Positions 49,890 to 58,428 of a stretch of 64,000 nucleotides of DNA are shown piece after piece; position 1 is the first letter of the stretch; each line of letters starts with the position of its first letter. The DNA comes from Lawsonibacter asaccharolyticus (GTDB taxonomy: Bacteria; Bacillota; Clostridia; Oscillospirales; Oscillospiraceae). The position numbers and the translations under genes are program-made. The stretch spans positions 1,860,001-1,924,000 of the forward strand of contig BFBT01000001.1 of NCBI GenBank assembly GCA_003112755.1. The letters are read 5' to 3'. The notes under the pieces are model-generated. The model made no database searches. It was not told the DNA's origin and saw nothing but the letters and a program-made list of their open reading frames with translations.

Positions 49890-51518
49890 ATGGTCTTATT
49901 TGATCCCCACAGATACGCCTATCCCTCCCGCCGCAGCGTGGTGTACGCCCGCCGGGCCATGGCCTGTACCTCCGTCCCCCTGGGGGCCCAGGTCGGCCTG
50001 GATGTGATGAAGGCCGGGGGAAATGCCGTGGATGCGGCGGTGGCCATGGCCGCCGCCATGCCCCTGCTGGAGCCCACAGGAAACGGCATCGGGGGGGACT
50101 GCTTCGCCCTGGTTTGGGTGGAGCGGGAGAAAAAGCTGTACGGCCTGAACGCCAGCGGCGTGTCCCCTGCAGCTCTGTCCGCCGCCCTGGTGCGGGAGCG
50201 GGGCTTCGGGGAGATGCCTAAAGAGGGCTGGCTGCCCACCATGGTGCCCGGCGCCCCCGGGGGATGGGCAGAGCTCAACCGGCGCTTCGGGACCCGCCCC
50301 CTTGAAGAGCTGTTCGCCCCCGCGGCCTCCTACGCCCGGGAGGGGGTGGCTGTGCCGGTGAACGTGGCGGTCCAGTGGGCACTGGACGGCCCCCGTATCG
50401 GCCGGGCTATGGAGCGGGACCCGGCCCCCCACCGCCCCTGGTGGGAGCGGATGATGAAGGCGGACGGCACCCCATACCGGGCGGGAGAGATCTTCCGCTG
50501 GCCGGAGTACGCTGACACTCTGGAGGAGCTGGCAGCCACCAGCTGTGAGAGCTTCTACCGGGGGAGCCTGATGGAGCGGATGGTCTCCTTCAGCCGGGAG
50601 ACGGGGGGCTTTTTCCAGGAGCGGGATCTCCAGGACTACCGCCCGGAGTGGGTGGAGCCCATCACCGCGGACTACAAGGGCTACACCGTGTGCGAGATCC
50701 CGCCCAACGGCCATGGGATCACCGTGCTGATGGCGCTGAATATCCTGAAGGGCCTGCCCCTCTCCCAGGAGCGGGACAGCGCCGACACCTACCATAAGAT
50801 TTTGGAGGCCATCAAGCTGGCTTTTGCGGACACCAGGACCTATGTGGCGGACCCCCGGTACATGCGGACCCGGGTGGCCGACCTGCTCTCGGAGGACTAT
50901 GCTGCCCGGCGGCGGGCCCTGATCGGAGAGCGGGCCCTGCTGCCACAGGCGGGGGACCCCTCCTGCGGCGGCACCATCTACCTGTGCACCGCGGACCCCC
51001 AGGGCAACATGGTCTCCTTCATCCAGAGCAACTACACCACCTTCGGTGCGGGCATCCGCATCCCGGGCACCGGTATCTGCCTCCAGAACCGGGGGGCCAA
51101 CTTCTCCCTGGATGAGGGCAGCGATAACTGCCTGGCCGGCGGCAAGAAGTCTTACCACACCATCATCCCCGGCTTCCTGATGAAGGAAGGGACGGCGGTG
51201 GGTCCTTTCGGCGTGATGGGGGCCTTCATGCAGCCCCAGGGCCACGTGCAGGTGGTGGTGAACACGGTGGATTACCACATGAACCCCCAGGAGTGCCTGG
51301 ACGCTCCCCGGATGCAGTGGACCGGTGGGAAGCGCATCCAGCTGGAGCGGGAGGTGCCCGCCCACATCGGCCTGCGCCTGGCGGAGATGGGCCACCAGGT
51401 GGAGATCTGCAACTCCAACCTGGACATGGGCCGAGGGCAGATCATCTGGCGGATGGAGGACGGCACCCTGGCCGGCGGCACCGAGCCCCGGTGCGACGGC
51501 ACGGTAGCGGCCTGGTGA
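49890..51518 (+). CDS. Gamma-glutamyltransferase family protein
   Basis: A 542-aa Ntn-hydrolase precursor. Conserved parts are GGNAVDAAVAMAAAMPLLEP and GNGIGGDCFALVW. The self-cleavage site is CGGTIYLCTAD with Thr362 as the new N-terminal nucleophile, followed by SFIQSNYTTFGAGI. No signal peptide is visible, so it is a cytoplasmic YwrD-like member. It may cleave gamma-glutamyl compounds such as glutathione derivatives. Confidence 0.93.
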   Translation: MVLFDPHRYAYPSRRSVVYARRAMACTSVPLGAQVGLDVMKAGGNAVDAAVAMAAAMPLLEPTGNGIGGDCFALVWVEREKKLYGLNASGVSPAALSAALVRERGFGEMPKEGWLPTMVPGAPGGWAELNRRFGTRPLEELFAPAASYAREGVAVPVNVAVQWALDGPRIGRAMERDPAPHRPWWERMMKADGTPYRAGEIFRWPEYADTLEELAATSCESFYRGSLMERMVSFSRETGGFFQERDLQDYRPEWVEPITADYKGYTVCEIPPNGHGITVLMALNILKGLPLSQERDSADTYHKILEAIKLAFADTRTYVADPRYMRTRVADLLSEDYAARRRALIGERALLPQAGDPSCGGTIYLCTADPQGNMVSFIQSNYTTFGAGIRIPGTGICLQNRGANFSLDEGSDNCLAGGKKSYHTIIPGFLMKEGTAVGPFGVMGAFMQPQGHVQVVVNTVDYHMNPQECLDAPRMQWTGGKRIQLEREVPAHIGLRLAEMGHQVEICNSNLDMGRGQIIWRMEDGTLAGGTEPRCDGTVAAW

Positions 51519-51536
51519 AGAGAGAGGAGAGATCTT

Positions 51537-52052
51537 GTGAAAGAGCGCGGCCTGATCCGGATCATTATTCTCCTCTCCGGCGCCCTGCTGTGGGTGGCCT
51601 ACCTGTTTGATGCGGTCTGTTCCCGATACGCTATCTATGAGGTGATCGGCTATGGGGCCCATGAGCTGTTGTCTATGCTCCCCTATGTGTCTGCCCTGAC
51701 CACCGCGGTCTGGCTGGCCATTACGCTGGTGAAAGGGGCCCGGGGAAAGACACTGCGCCGGGAGCTGGCGTTCTGTGGGGCCCTGGCGGTCCTGCTGGCG
51801 GTGCAGTGGGGCTATCTGATCGAGCAATCCCACCGCTCCACCGCCACCGTTCTGGCCCAGGTCACAGAGACGGTCCTTGTGCCGGCGCAGGGGCTGCAGG
51901 CGGTGATCCGGCATCCGGAGGGGTATGAGATCACACTGTGGTGCCCCCAGCTGGCATGGGAGCTCCTTCAGCCGGGAACGGAGTACCTGGTCACCTACGA
52001 GTGGGATGACCGAATGCCCCAGGAGGGGACCTTGTGTATGGTCCATCCCTGA
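51537..52052 (+). CDS. Membrane protein of unknown function
   Basis: A 171-aa protein beginning at GTG (GAGAGGAG upstream) with three hydrophobic segments (about residues 7-27, 45-68, 78-96) and an exported or cytoplasmic C-terminal domain of 70 residues (TETVLVPAQGLQAVIRHPEG). I do not recognise the family. It lies between the gamma-glutamyltransferase and metF genes on the same strand. Confidence 0.7.
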   Translation: MKERGLIRIIILLSGALLWVAYLFDAVCSRYAIYEVIGYGAHELLSMLPYVSALTTAVWLAITLVKGARGKTLRRELAFCGALAVLLAVQWGYLIEQSHRSTATVLAQVTETVLVPAQGLQAVIRHPEGYEITLWCPQLAWELLQPGTEYLVTYEWDDRMPQEGTLCMVHP

Positions 52053-52084
52053 AAATCTCAATTTTGATCAAGGAGGCAGCAGCC

Positions 52085-52951
52085 ATGAAAATAGCAGAAT
52101 TATTCGGAAAGGGGAAGACCGTCTTTTCCTGTGAGGTGTTTCCCCCCAAGAAGGACAGCCCCGTGGACACTATCTATCAGACCCTGGACGGGCTGAAGGA
52201 TATTAAACCCGACTTTATCAGCGTTACCTTCGGAGCCGGTGGCTCCCAGGTGAACCAGTCCACCCGGGAGATCGCGGCCATCATCCAGAAGCAGTACCAC
52301 ATCCCCGCCATGGCCCACCTGACCTGCATCACCGCCACCAGGGGGGAGGTGACCGAGCTGCTCTATGACCTGAAGGCAGACGGCGTAGAGAACGTACTGG
52401 CCCTGCGGGGGGACCGGAACCCGGACTATCCCCCAAAGACGGAGTTCCTCCACGCCGACGAGCTGGTGGCCTTCATCCGCCGGCGGGGGGACTTCGGTGT
52501 GTCCGCCGCCTGTTACCCTGAGGGGCACCCGGAGAGCCCCGACGCGGTAAGCGACCTGCGCTACCTCAAGCAGAAGGTGGACGCCGGCGCCCAGCATCTG
52601 GTGAGTCAGCTCTTCTTTGATAACGAGGACTTCCTCCGCTTCCTGGAGCGGGCCCGCATCGCGGGCATCACGGTGCCCATCGAGGCGGGCATCATGCCCG
52701 TGCTGAACCAGAAGTCCATCGAGCGGATGGTATCCCTGTGCGGGGCTTCCATCCCCCGGAAGCTCTCCCGCATCCTGGCTCGGTACGGCGACCACCCGGA
52801 GGCCCTGCGGGAGGCGGGCATCGCCTATGCCATCGACCAGATCTCCGACCTGGTGGCCGCCGGGGTGGACGGCATCCACCTTTACACCATGAACAACCCT
52901 GCGGTGGCCAGGCAGATCAGCGACAGCGTCTCCGCCATCCGGCGGGTGTGA
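52085..52951 (+). CDS. metF: Methylenetetrahydrofolate reductase
   Basis: A 288-aa FAD enzyme that reduces 5,10-methylene-THF to 5-methyl-THF for methionine synthesis. Motifs: FSCEVFPPKKDSP, FISVTFGAGGSQVNQS, MAHLTCITATR, ALRGDRNPDY and HLVSQLFFDNEDFL, GIMPVLNQKS. AAGGAGG precedes the ATG at 52085. It is followed after 5 bp by the MetH activation-domain gene and then metH. Confidence 0.96.
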   Translation: MKIAELFGKGKTVFSCEVFPPKKDSPVDTIYQTLDGLKDIKPDFISVTFGAGGSQVNQSTREIAAIIQKQYHIPAMAHLTCITATRGEVTELLYDLKADGVENVLALRGDRNPDYPPKTEFLHADELVAFIRRRGDFGVSAACYPEGHPESPDAVSDLRYLKQKVDAGAQHLVSQLFFDNEDFLRFLERARIAGITVPIEAGIMPVLNQKSIERMVSLCGASIPRKLSRILARYGDHPEALREAGIAYAIDQISDLVAAGVDGIHLYTMNNPAVARQISDSVSAIRRV

Positions 52952-52956
52952 GCGCC

Positions 52957-53634
52957 ATGCCAATCGCCCTGGGGGAACTGGACCTGGACGAGGTGCTCCG
53001 CTACATGGGGACCCCGCCCAGCCAGGCCGGGCCGGAACTGCGGGCCCTGGTGGAGGAGTGCGGGCGGGCCGTATGCGCCGCCGCCCGGCCCCGCTGGGCC
53101 TGGAGGGCCTTCGACATCGCAGAGGAGGCGGACGGGGTGCGCCTGTCCTGCGGCCTGCTGCTGCCGGGGCAGGACCTGAAGCGCCACCTGAGGGGGTGCG
53201 GACGGGCGGCGGTGTTCTGCGCCACCCTGTCCGCCCAGGTGGACGCCCTGATCCGCCGCTGGGAGAGCGGGGACATGCTGCGGGCCCTGGCCCTGGACTG
53301 CTCCGCCGCCGCCGCGGTGGAGCAGATGTGCGACCAGATCGAACTGGAGCTCCAGGGGCACTTCCCCGGCTGCTCCTTCCCTTTCCGGTACAGCCCGGGG
53401 TATGGGGACCTGCCCCTGGAGCTCCAGAACCCCCTGCTGGACCTGCTGGACGCCCCACGGCGGGTGGGGCTGTGCGCCAGCGCCAGCCACATCCTCACCC
53501 CCCGCAAGTCGGTGACCGCTATCTTGGGGGCGGCCGACGGACCCATCCAACCAACTGTGCGTAGCTGTCTGGGCTGTCCCGCCCGGGAGAGCTGCCAGTA
53601 TCGAAAGTCAGGTGGACACTGTGGAATTTCGTGA
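52957..53634 (+). CDS. Stand-alone methionine synthase reactivation-domain protein
   Basis: A 225-aa protein of the B12-dependent methionine synthase activation type: DEVLRYMGTPPSQAGPELRA, LLLPGQDLKRHLRGCGRAAV, EQMCDQIELELQ, then FRYSPGYGDLPLELQ and the SHILTPRKSVTAILG motif, with a Cys-rich tail (CLGCPARESCQYRKSGGHC). In E. coli this domain is the C-terminus of MetH and reductively methylates cob(II)alamin. Here it is separate, and the following MetH lacks it. The Cys cluster could bind an Fe-S cluster. It overlaps metH by 23 bp. Confidence 0.88.
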   Translation: MPIALGELDLDEVLRYMGTPPSQAGPELRALVEECGRAVCAAARPRWAWRAFDIAEEADGVRLSCGLLLPGQDLKRHLRGCGRAAVFCATLSAQVDALIRRWESGDMLRALALDCSAAAAVEQMCDQIELELQGHFPGCSFPFRYSPGYGDLPLELQNPLLDLLDAPRRVGLCASASHILTPRKSVTAILGAADGPIQPTVRSCLGCPARESCQYRKSGGHCGIS

Positions 53635-56011
53635 ATTGCTGAATACGCCGGGCCCCGTCCTGCTGGACGGCGGCATGGGCACCATGCTGCAGGCCAGGGG
53701 CCTGTCCATAGGGGAGTGGCCCGAGCTGGCCGCCCTGGAACACCCGGACTGGCTGGAGGACATCCACCGGGCCTATGTGGAGGCGGGGGCCCAGATCCTG
53801 TGCGCCAACACCTTCGGCGCCAACCGGGAGAAGCTCGGCCGCACCGGCCGCACCGTGGAGGAGGTGGTCCCTCCCTCAGTGGAGATCGCCCGCCGGGCGG
53901 CCAGGGGGAGGGCCTTAGTGGCCCTGGACGTGGGGCCCACCGGCCAGCTGCTGGAGCCCACTGGCACCCTCCGCTTTGAGGAGGCGGTGGATATCTTTGC
54001 CCAGACGGTGCGCGCCGGTGTCCAGGCCGGGGCGGACCTGATCCTGATCGAGACCATGACCGACCTCCAGGAGGCCCGGGCCGCCCTGCTGGCCGCTAAG
54101 GAGAACAGCAGCCTGCCCGTCATCGTCACCATGACCTATGAGGAGCGGGGCCGCACCTTCCTGGGCTGCGACCCGGCCTCTGCGGCTCTGACCCTGGAGG
54201 GGATGGGGGCAGATGCCATCGGAGTGAACTGCTCCCTGGGCCCCCGGGAGATGCCCCCGCTGGTGCGGGAGCTGACCCGGTGGTCCACCCTGCCTATCGC
54301 CATCAAGCCCAATGCGGGCCTGCCCGACCCAGGGGGCGCGGGGTATGACATTACGGCGGAGGAGTTTGCCGGGAGCATGGCAGAGCTGACCGGGCTGGGC
54401 GTTAAGCTGTACGGCGGCTGCTGCGGCACTACGCCGGAGTATATCGCACTGCTGCGGGAGAAACTGGCGGGCTGCACCATCGTCCAGGTGCCCCGGCAGG
54501 TGCCCGCGGCGGTGTGCAGCGGCACCCGCACCGTGCCCATCGACCGGGTGCGGGTCATCGGGGAGCGGATCAATCCCACCGGCAAAAAGCTGATGAAAGA
54601 GGCCCTGCGCCGGGGGGATGTGGACTACATGCTGAACCAGGCCCTGGCCCAGACCGAGGCGGGGGCCGACATCCTGGATGTGAACGTGGGTCTGCCCGAG
54701 ATCGACGAGGCGGAGATGATGGTGCGCACGGTGAAGGCCCTCCAGGGGGTCACCGACGCCCCCCTCCAGTTGGACTCCACCGACCCCCGGGTGCTGGAGG
54801 GAGCCCTGCGGGTCTACTGCGGCAAGGCCATTGTCAACTCGGTGAACGGGGACGAGGAGACCCTGAACGCCATCCTCCCCCTGGTGAAGAAGTACGGCGC
54901 TGCGGTGGTGGGCTTGACCCTTGACCACACCGGCATCCCAAAGACGGTAGACGCCCGGCTCTCGGTGGCCCGCCGTATCCTGGACCGGGCCCTGTCCTAT
55001 GGCATCCGGCGGGAGGATGTGTACATCGACTGCCTGACCCTCACCGTCTCCGCTGAGCAGGAAGCCGCCGCCCAGACCCTGGAGGGCCTGCGGCGGGTGA
55101 AGGGAGAGCTGGGCCTGAAGACGGTGCTGGGGGTGTCCAACATCTCCTTCGGACTGCCCGCCCGGCCCCTGATCAACCAGAATTTCCTTACCATGGCCAT
55201 GGCCGCCGGCCTGGACCTGCCCATCCTCAACCCCAATGTGGACGCCATGATGGCGGCAGTGCGGTGCTACCACCTGCTGATGAACATCGACACCGACGCC
55301 CGGGAATTCATCGCCGCTTACGGGAACGCCACCGTCTCCACCTCTATCACCAGCGCGGCCGGGATGACCGCCGCCCCCGCAGCGGGGGAAAAGCGGGGCC
55401 TGGAGGAGATCGTGGAGGCCGGCCTGAAGGGGGAGGCGGGGGAGGCCACCCGGGCCCTGCTGGAGAGTCGGGCCCCCCTGGACGTGGTGGACAACGTCCT
55501 CATCCCCGCCCTGGACCGAGTAGGGGCGGCCTTCGAGGCGGGAAAGGTGTTCCTGCCCCAGCTGATCCAGTCTGCAGGGGCGGCCCAGGCCGCCTTCGAG
55601 GTCATCCGGGAGCGCCTGTCCGGCCAGCCGGGCCAGGGGGAGGACCGGGGGACCATCGTGCTGGCCACCGTGAAAGGGGACATCCACGACATCGGCAAGA
55701 ACATCGTCAAGGTGCTGCTGGAAAACTACGGCTACACCGTGGTGGACCTGGGGAAGGACGTGGACCCAGCCGCCGTGGCGGAGGCGGTGCGGAAGCACCG
55801 GGCCCCTCTGGTGGGGCTGTCCGCCCTGATGACCACCACCCTGAAGAGCATGGCGGACACCATCACCCTGCTCCATCTGGAGGGCCTGCCCTGTAAGATC
55901 ATGGTGGGGGGGGCGGTGCTCACCCCGGAGTATGCGTCCCAGATCCAGGCGGACTTCTACGCCCGGGATGCCAAGGAGAGCGTGGACATCGCTAAGCGGG
56001 TCATCGGGTAA
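53612..56011 (+). CDS. metH: B12-dependent methionine synthase without activation domain
   Basis: A 799-aa three-domain enzyme: homocysteine methyltransferase (LLDGGMGTMLQARGL, zinc Cys in the YGGCCGTTPEYI motif), pterin-binding domain (VIGERINPTGKKLMKEAL, LDSTDPRVLEGAL) and cobalamin-binding domain with DIHDIGKNIVKVLLENYGY, whose His ligates cobalt. The AdoMet activation domain is supplied by the preceding gene. The GTG at 53612 is given; a second GTG at 53621 fits the AGGTGG site better. It overlaps the previous gene, so the three genes form one operon. Confidence 0.95.
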   Translation: MDTVEFRELLNTPGPVLLDGGMGTMLQARGLSIGEWPELAALEHPDWLEDIHRAYVEAGAQILCANTFGANREKLGRTGRTVEEVVPPSVEIARRAARGRALVALDVGPTGQLLEPTGTLRFEEAVDIFAQTVRAGVQAGADLILIETMTDLQEARAALLAAKENSSLPVIVTMTYEERGRTFLGCDPASAALTLEGMGADAIGVNCSLGPREMPPLVRELTRWSTLPIAIKPNAGLPDPGGAGYDITAEEFAGSMAELTGLGVKLYGGCCGTTPEYIALLREKLAGCTIVQVPRQVPAAVCSGTRTVPIDRVRVIGERINPTGKKLMKEALRRGDVDYMLNQALAQTEAGADILDVNVGLPEIDEAEMMVRTVKALQGVTDAPLQLDSTDPRVLEGALRVYCGKAIVNSVNGDEETLNAILPLVKKYGAAVVGLTLDHTGIPKTVDARLSVARRILDRALSYGIRREDVYIDCLTLTVSAEQEAAAQTLEGLRRVKGELGLKTVLGVSNISFGLPARPLINQNFLTMAMAAGLDLPILNPNVDAMMAAVRCYHLLMNIDTDAREFIAAYGNATVSTSITSAAGMTAAPAAGEKRGLEEIVEAGLKGEAGEATRALLESRAPLDVVDNVLIPALDRVGAAFEAGKVFLPQLIQSAGAAQAAFEVIRERLSGQPGQGEDRGTIVLATVKGDIHDIGKNIVKVLLENYGYTVVDLGKDVDPAAVAEAVRKHRAPLVGLSALMTTTLKSMADTITLLHLEGLPCKIMVGGAVLTPEYASQIQADFYARDAKESVDIAKRVIG

Positions 56012-56023
56012 CGACCGCAATGG

Positions 56024-56060
56024 GGCCGGGAGGGGCTGTCAAGCCGTCCTCCCGGCCTTT
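56024..56060 (+). terminator. Terminator of the met operon
   Basis: Stem GGCCGGGAGG (56024-56033) / CCTCCCGGCC (56048-56057) followed by TTTCT. Confidence 0.85.
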
Positions 56061-56158
56061 CTGTGCCGCTTACCGGCGGAAAAAGGCCTGACAGCTCCCA
56101 TCCCCTTGCGTGTGAGCCAGGGATCTGCTATCCTCCGGACAGAGAGGAGGCGAAGGCC

Positions 56159-57235
56159 ATGAAACCACACATTGTCACAGAGGACATGAGGCTCCGGGCC
56201 CGGGACGGGCAGGAGCTGGAGGGAAAGCTGTATCTGCCCCGGGATGGCGTCGTCTCCCGGCTGGTGGTCCAGGTCAACGGCTCCGGCCCCCAGACCTGCA
56301 ACACCTTCCGGGAGCGGGGAGACGGGACCACGTACAGCTTCTGCGGCTTCTTTGGGGAGGAGCTTGCCGGCCGGGGACTGGGCTTCTTCTGTTACAGCAC
56401 CCGCGGGTACACCGATGGGAATCAGGGTCCACTCTACTGCCGAGTGGACCGGGCAGTCTACCGCTCCTACACCCCTCAGACCTGTGTGGCCGACCTGGAG
56501 GACTGGACCGCCCTCCTTCAGGCCCACCCCCGCTGTGCTGGGGCGGAGCTCCTGCTGCTGGGGTGGAGCGAGGGGACCATGATCGCTCCGGCTGTGGCTG
56601 CAGGGGGAGCGGTACCCCTGGCCGGACTGCTGCTGGCGGGCTACGCCAACGGGACCATGGAGGAGGCCCTGGACTGGCAGCAGCGGGGGCTGGGGCTGTA
56701 CACCATGCTCTGCCAGTATTTTGACGCCGACGGAGATGGGAGCATCTCCCGGGAGGAGTTTGAGACGGGGCCGGGAGCGGTGCGGGAGGCCCTGGAGGCG
56801 ACCTTCTCCGGGCTGGACCTGGACGGGGACGGCCGGATCACCCCGGCGGACCTGGAGGCGGTGTATGCCGGGAGCCGGGCGGAGATCTTCCGGGCCATCG
56901 AGGCGGGGGACGACGAATGGCTTTGGGAACACTACCCAGTCCCCCTCACTACCAACTGGTTCCGGGGCCACCGGAGGTTTCCCCCCAACCGGGAGACCCT
57001 GCCCCGTCTGGACCTGCCCATCCATATCCTCCAGGGGAGGTGGGACGCCAACACCCCTGTGGAGGACGCCCTGGCCATCCAGGAGACCTTCCGGAGGCTG
57101 GGGAAGGACAACCTCGCCGTCCACATCTACCCTGACGCAGGACACGCCCTGGGCTTTGAGCAGTATCTGGCCACCGGGGAACTGCCCCCCGCCCTCACCG
57201 ATCTCTTTGAGCTGTGCCAGGGGCTGGGACGATAG
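56159..57235 (+). CDS. Alpha/beta hydrolase with two inserted EF-hand motifs
   Basis: A 358-aa hydrolase. The nucleophile elbow is LLLGWSEGTMIA (G-W-S-E-G), the catalytic Asp is probably in LQGRWDANTP and the His in YPDAGHALGF. Between residues about 183 and 240, where a lid domain is expected, lie two calcium-binding loops, DADGDGSISREEF and DLDGDGRITPADL. No signal peptide is present. AGAGGAGG lies before the ATG at 56159. A calcium-responsive esterase or peptidase is suggested by the motifs; the substrate is unknown. Confidence 0.85.
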   Translation: MKPHIVTEDMRLRARDGQELEGKLYLPRDGVVSRLVVQVNGSGPQTCNTFRERGDGTTYSFCGFFGEELAGRGLGFFCYSTRGYTDGNQGPLYCRVDRAVYRSYTPQTCVADLEDWTALLQAHPRCAGAELLLLGWSEGTMIAPAVAAGGAVPLAGLLLAGYANGTMEEALDWQQRGLGLYTMLCQYFDADGDGSISREEFETGPGAVREALEATFSGLDLDGDGRITPADLEAVYAGSRAEIFRAIEAGDDEWLWEHYPVPLTTNWFRGHRRFPPNRETLPRLDLPIHILQGRWDANTPVEDALAIQETFRRLGKDNLAVHIYPDAGHALGFEQYLATGELPPALTDLFELCQGLGR

Positions 57236-57240
57236 AACAG

Positions 57241-57277
57241 GAGCCGGAGAGCGGGCCTCTCCGGCTCCCGCTTTTTT
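57241..57277 (+). terminator. Terminator after the EF-hand hydrolase
   Basis: Stem GAGCCGGAGAG / CTCTCCGGCTC followed by CCGCTTTTTT. Confidence 0.9.
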
Positions 57278-57327
57278 CCGGACTCCGGGGCCCGGAGGAG
57301 GAGCCCGCGGCTGAAAGGGAAAGCCCC

Positions 57328-57356
57328 TTGTGCCCTCCTGTCCCGTCTGCTATAAT
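57328..57356 (+). promoter_or_regulatory. Sigma-A promoter of the GH25 gene
   Basis: TTGTGC (57328-57333), 17-base spacer, TATAAT (57351-57356), 50 bases before the ATG. Confidence 0.65.
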
Positions 57357-57406
57357 CGGAACAGAAAAAAGTCGAATCCGCGTGCGGAGCCGGAAAGGAG
57401 TTCATT

Positions 57407-58369
57407 ATGGCAGAGACCTTGATCCCATTGGAGGAGCGGGAGGAGGAGCGGCGCCCGTCCCGGGTGGAGCCGCCCCGCCGGAGCGGGGGCTGGGTGGGGA
57501 AGCTGGCCCTGGTGCTGGCGGTCGTCGCCCTGGCGGTGGCCTGTCTGGCGCTGTACCGGACACTGCCGCCGGGGGAGGATGACCCACAGGAGCCAGGGGA
57601 GAGAGCAGAGTCCCCTACCATCTCCTACCGGGACCGGGAGCTCCCCGTCCTGGAAGGGGTGGCGGTGAACAGCTATGTGTCAGACGGCTTCTCCGTCAAT
57701 GATCGGGGCTGGCTCACCTATGAGCAGGATGGAAAGCAGGCGGCCATCGGCATCGATGTGTCCGCTTATCAGGGGGAGATCGACTGGCAGCAGGTAGCGG
57801 ATTCGGGAGTGGAATTTGCCATGATCCGGCTGGGCTACCGGGGATACTCCCAGGGGGTCATCATGCCGGACAAGAATTTTGAGCAGAACCTCCGGGGGGC
57901 GCTGGACGCTGGCCTGGAGGTGGGGGTCTATTTTTTCTCCCAGGCCGTCAGCGTCTGGGAGGCGGAGGAGGAGGCGCAGTACGTCCTGGACGCCATTCAG
58001 GGGTACGATGTGACCTACCCCGTGGCCTTTGACTGGGAGTTCATTGCCGGGGACACCGCCCGGACGGACGGCATGGAGCCGGAGGCCATCACACGCTGCG
58101 CCGGGGCCTTCTGTGATATGATCCGGGAGGCGGGCTACCACCCGGTGGTCTACTTTAACCAGGACCTGGGTTATCTGTCCTACCAGCTGGATCGGCTCAC
58201 CGACTATACCTTCTGGCTGGCGGAGTATAACGCCCGCCCCAGCTTCTTCTACCACTTCGACCTGTGGCAGTACACCCACACCGCCTCGGTGCCCGGGATC
58301 GAGGGAAATGTGGACATGAATCTGGCCTTCCGGGAGTTTGACGAAAAGCCTCAGCATGGGGAAGAATAG
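57407..58369 (+). CDS. Membrane-anchored GH25 lysozyme-like hydrolase
   Basis: A 320-aa protein: cytoplasmic basic start, one membrane segment (about residues 31-50, LALVLAVVALAVACLALY), a linker, and a GH25 muramidase domain (residues 110-315) with GIDVSAYQGEIDW, FAMIRLGYRGY, VYFFSQA, PVAFDWEF (Asp and Glu of the active site) and LWQYTHTASVPGIEGNVDMN. It cleaves peptidoglycan glycan strands from outside the membrane. AAAGGAG precedes the ATG. Confidence 0.93.
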   Translation: MAETLIPLEEREEERRPSRVEPPRRSGGWVGKLALVLAVVALAVACLALYRTLPPGEDDPQEPGERAESPTISYRDRELPVLEGVAVNSYVSDGFSVNDRGWLTYEQDGKQAAIGIDVSAYQGEIDWQQVADSGVEFAMIRLGYRGYSQGVIMPDKNFEQNLRGALDAGLEVGVYFFSQAVSVWEAEEEAQYVLDAIQGYDVTYPVAFDWEFIAGDTARTDGMEPEAITRCAGAFCDMIREAGYHPVVYFNQDLGYLSYQLDRLTDYTFWLAEYNARPSFFYHFDLWQYTHTASVPGIEGNVDMNLAFREFDEKPQHGEE

Positions 58370-58379
58370 AGAAAGAGAC

Positions 58380-58408
58380 GGCGCCCGGTGCTTGAAGCAC
58401 CGGGCGCC
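58380..58408. terminator. Hairpin between GH25 and foldase genes
   Basis: Perfect 13-bp stem GGCGCCCGGTGCT / AGCACCGGGCGCC between converging genes; no clear T-run. Confidence 0.65.
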
Positions 58409-58428
58409 GCTCGTATTGATTGGGAGGA

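Noticed and set aside
49896..52061. A 721-codon open frame on the minus strand
   Set aside because: It overlaps the gamma-glutamyltransferase gene antisense, which has the full set of family motifs; the long frame is due to high GC.
52053..52084. Possible SAM or cobalamin riboswitch before metF
   Set aside because: Only 32 bases separate it from the upstream gene; there is no room for a riboswitch.
53915..56020. A 701-codon open frame on the minus strand
   Set aside because: Antisense to metH, no motifs, composition typical of a GC shadow.
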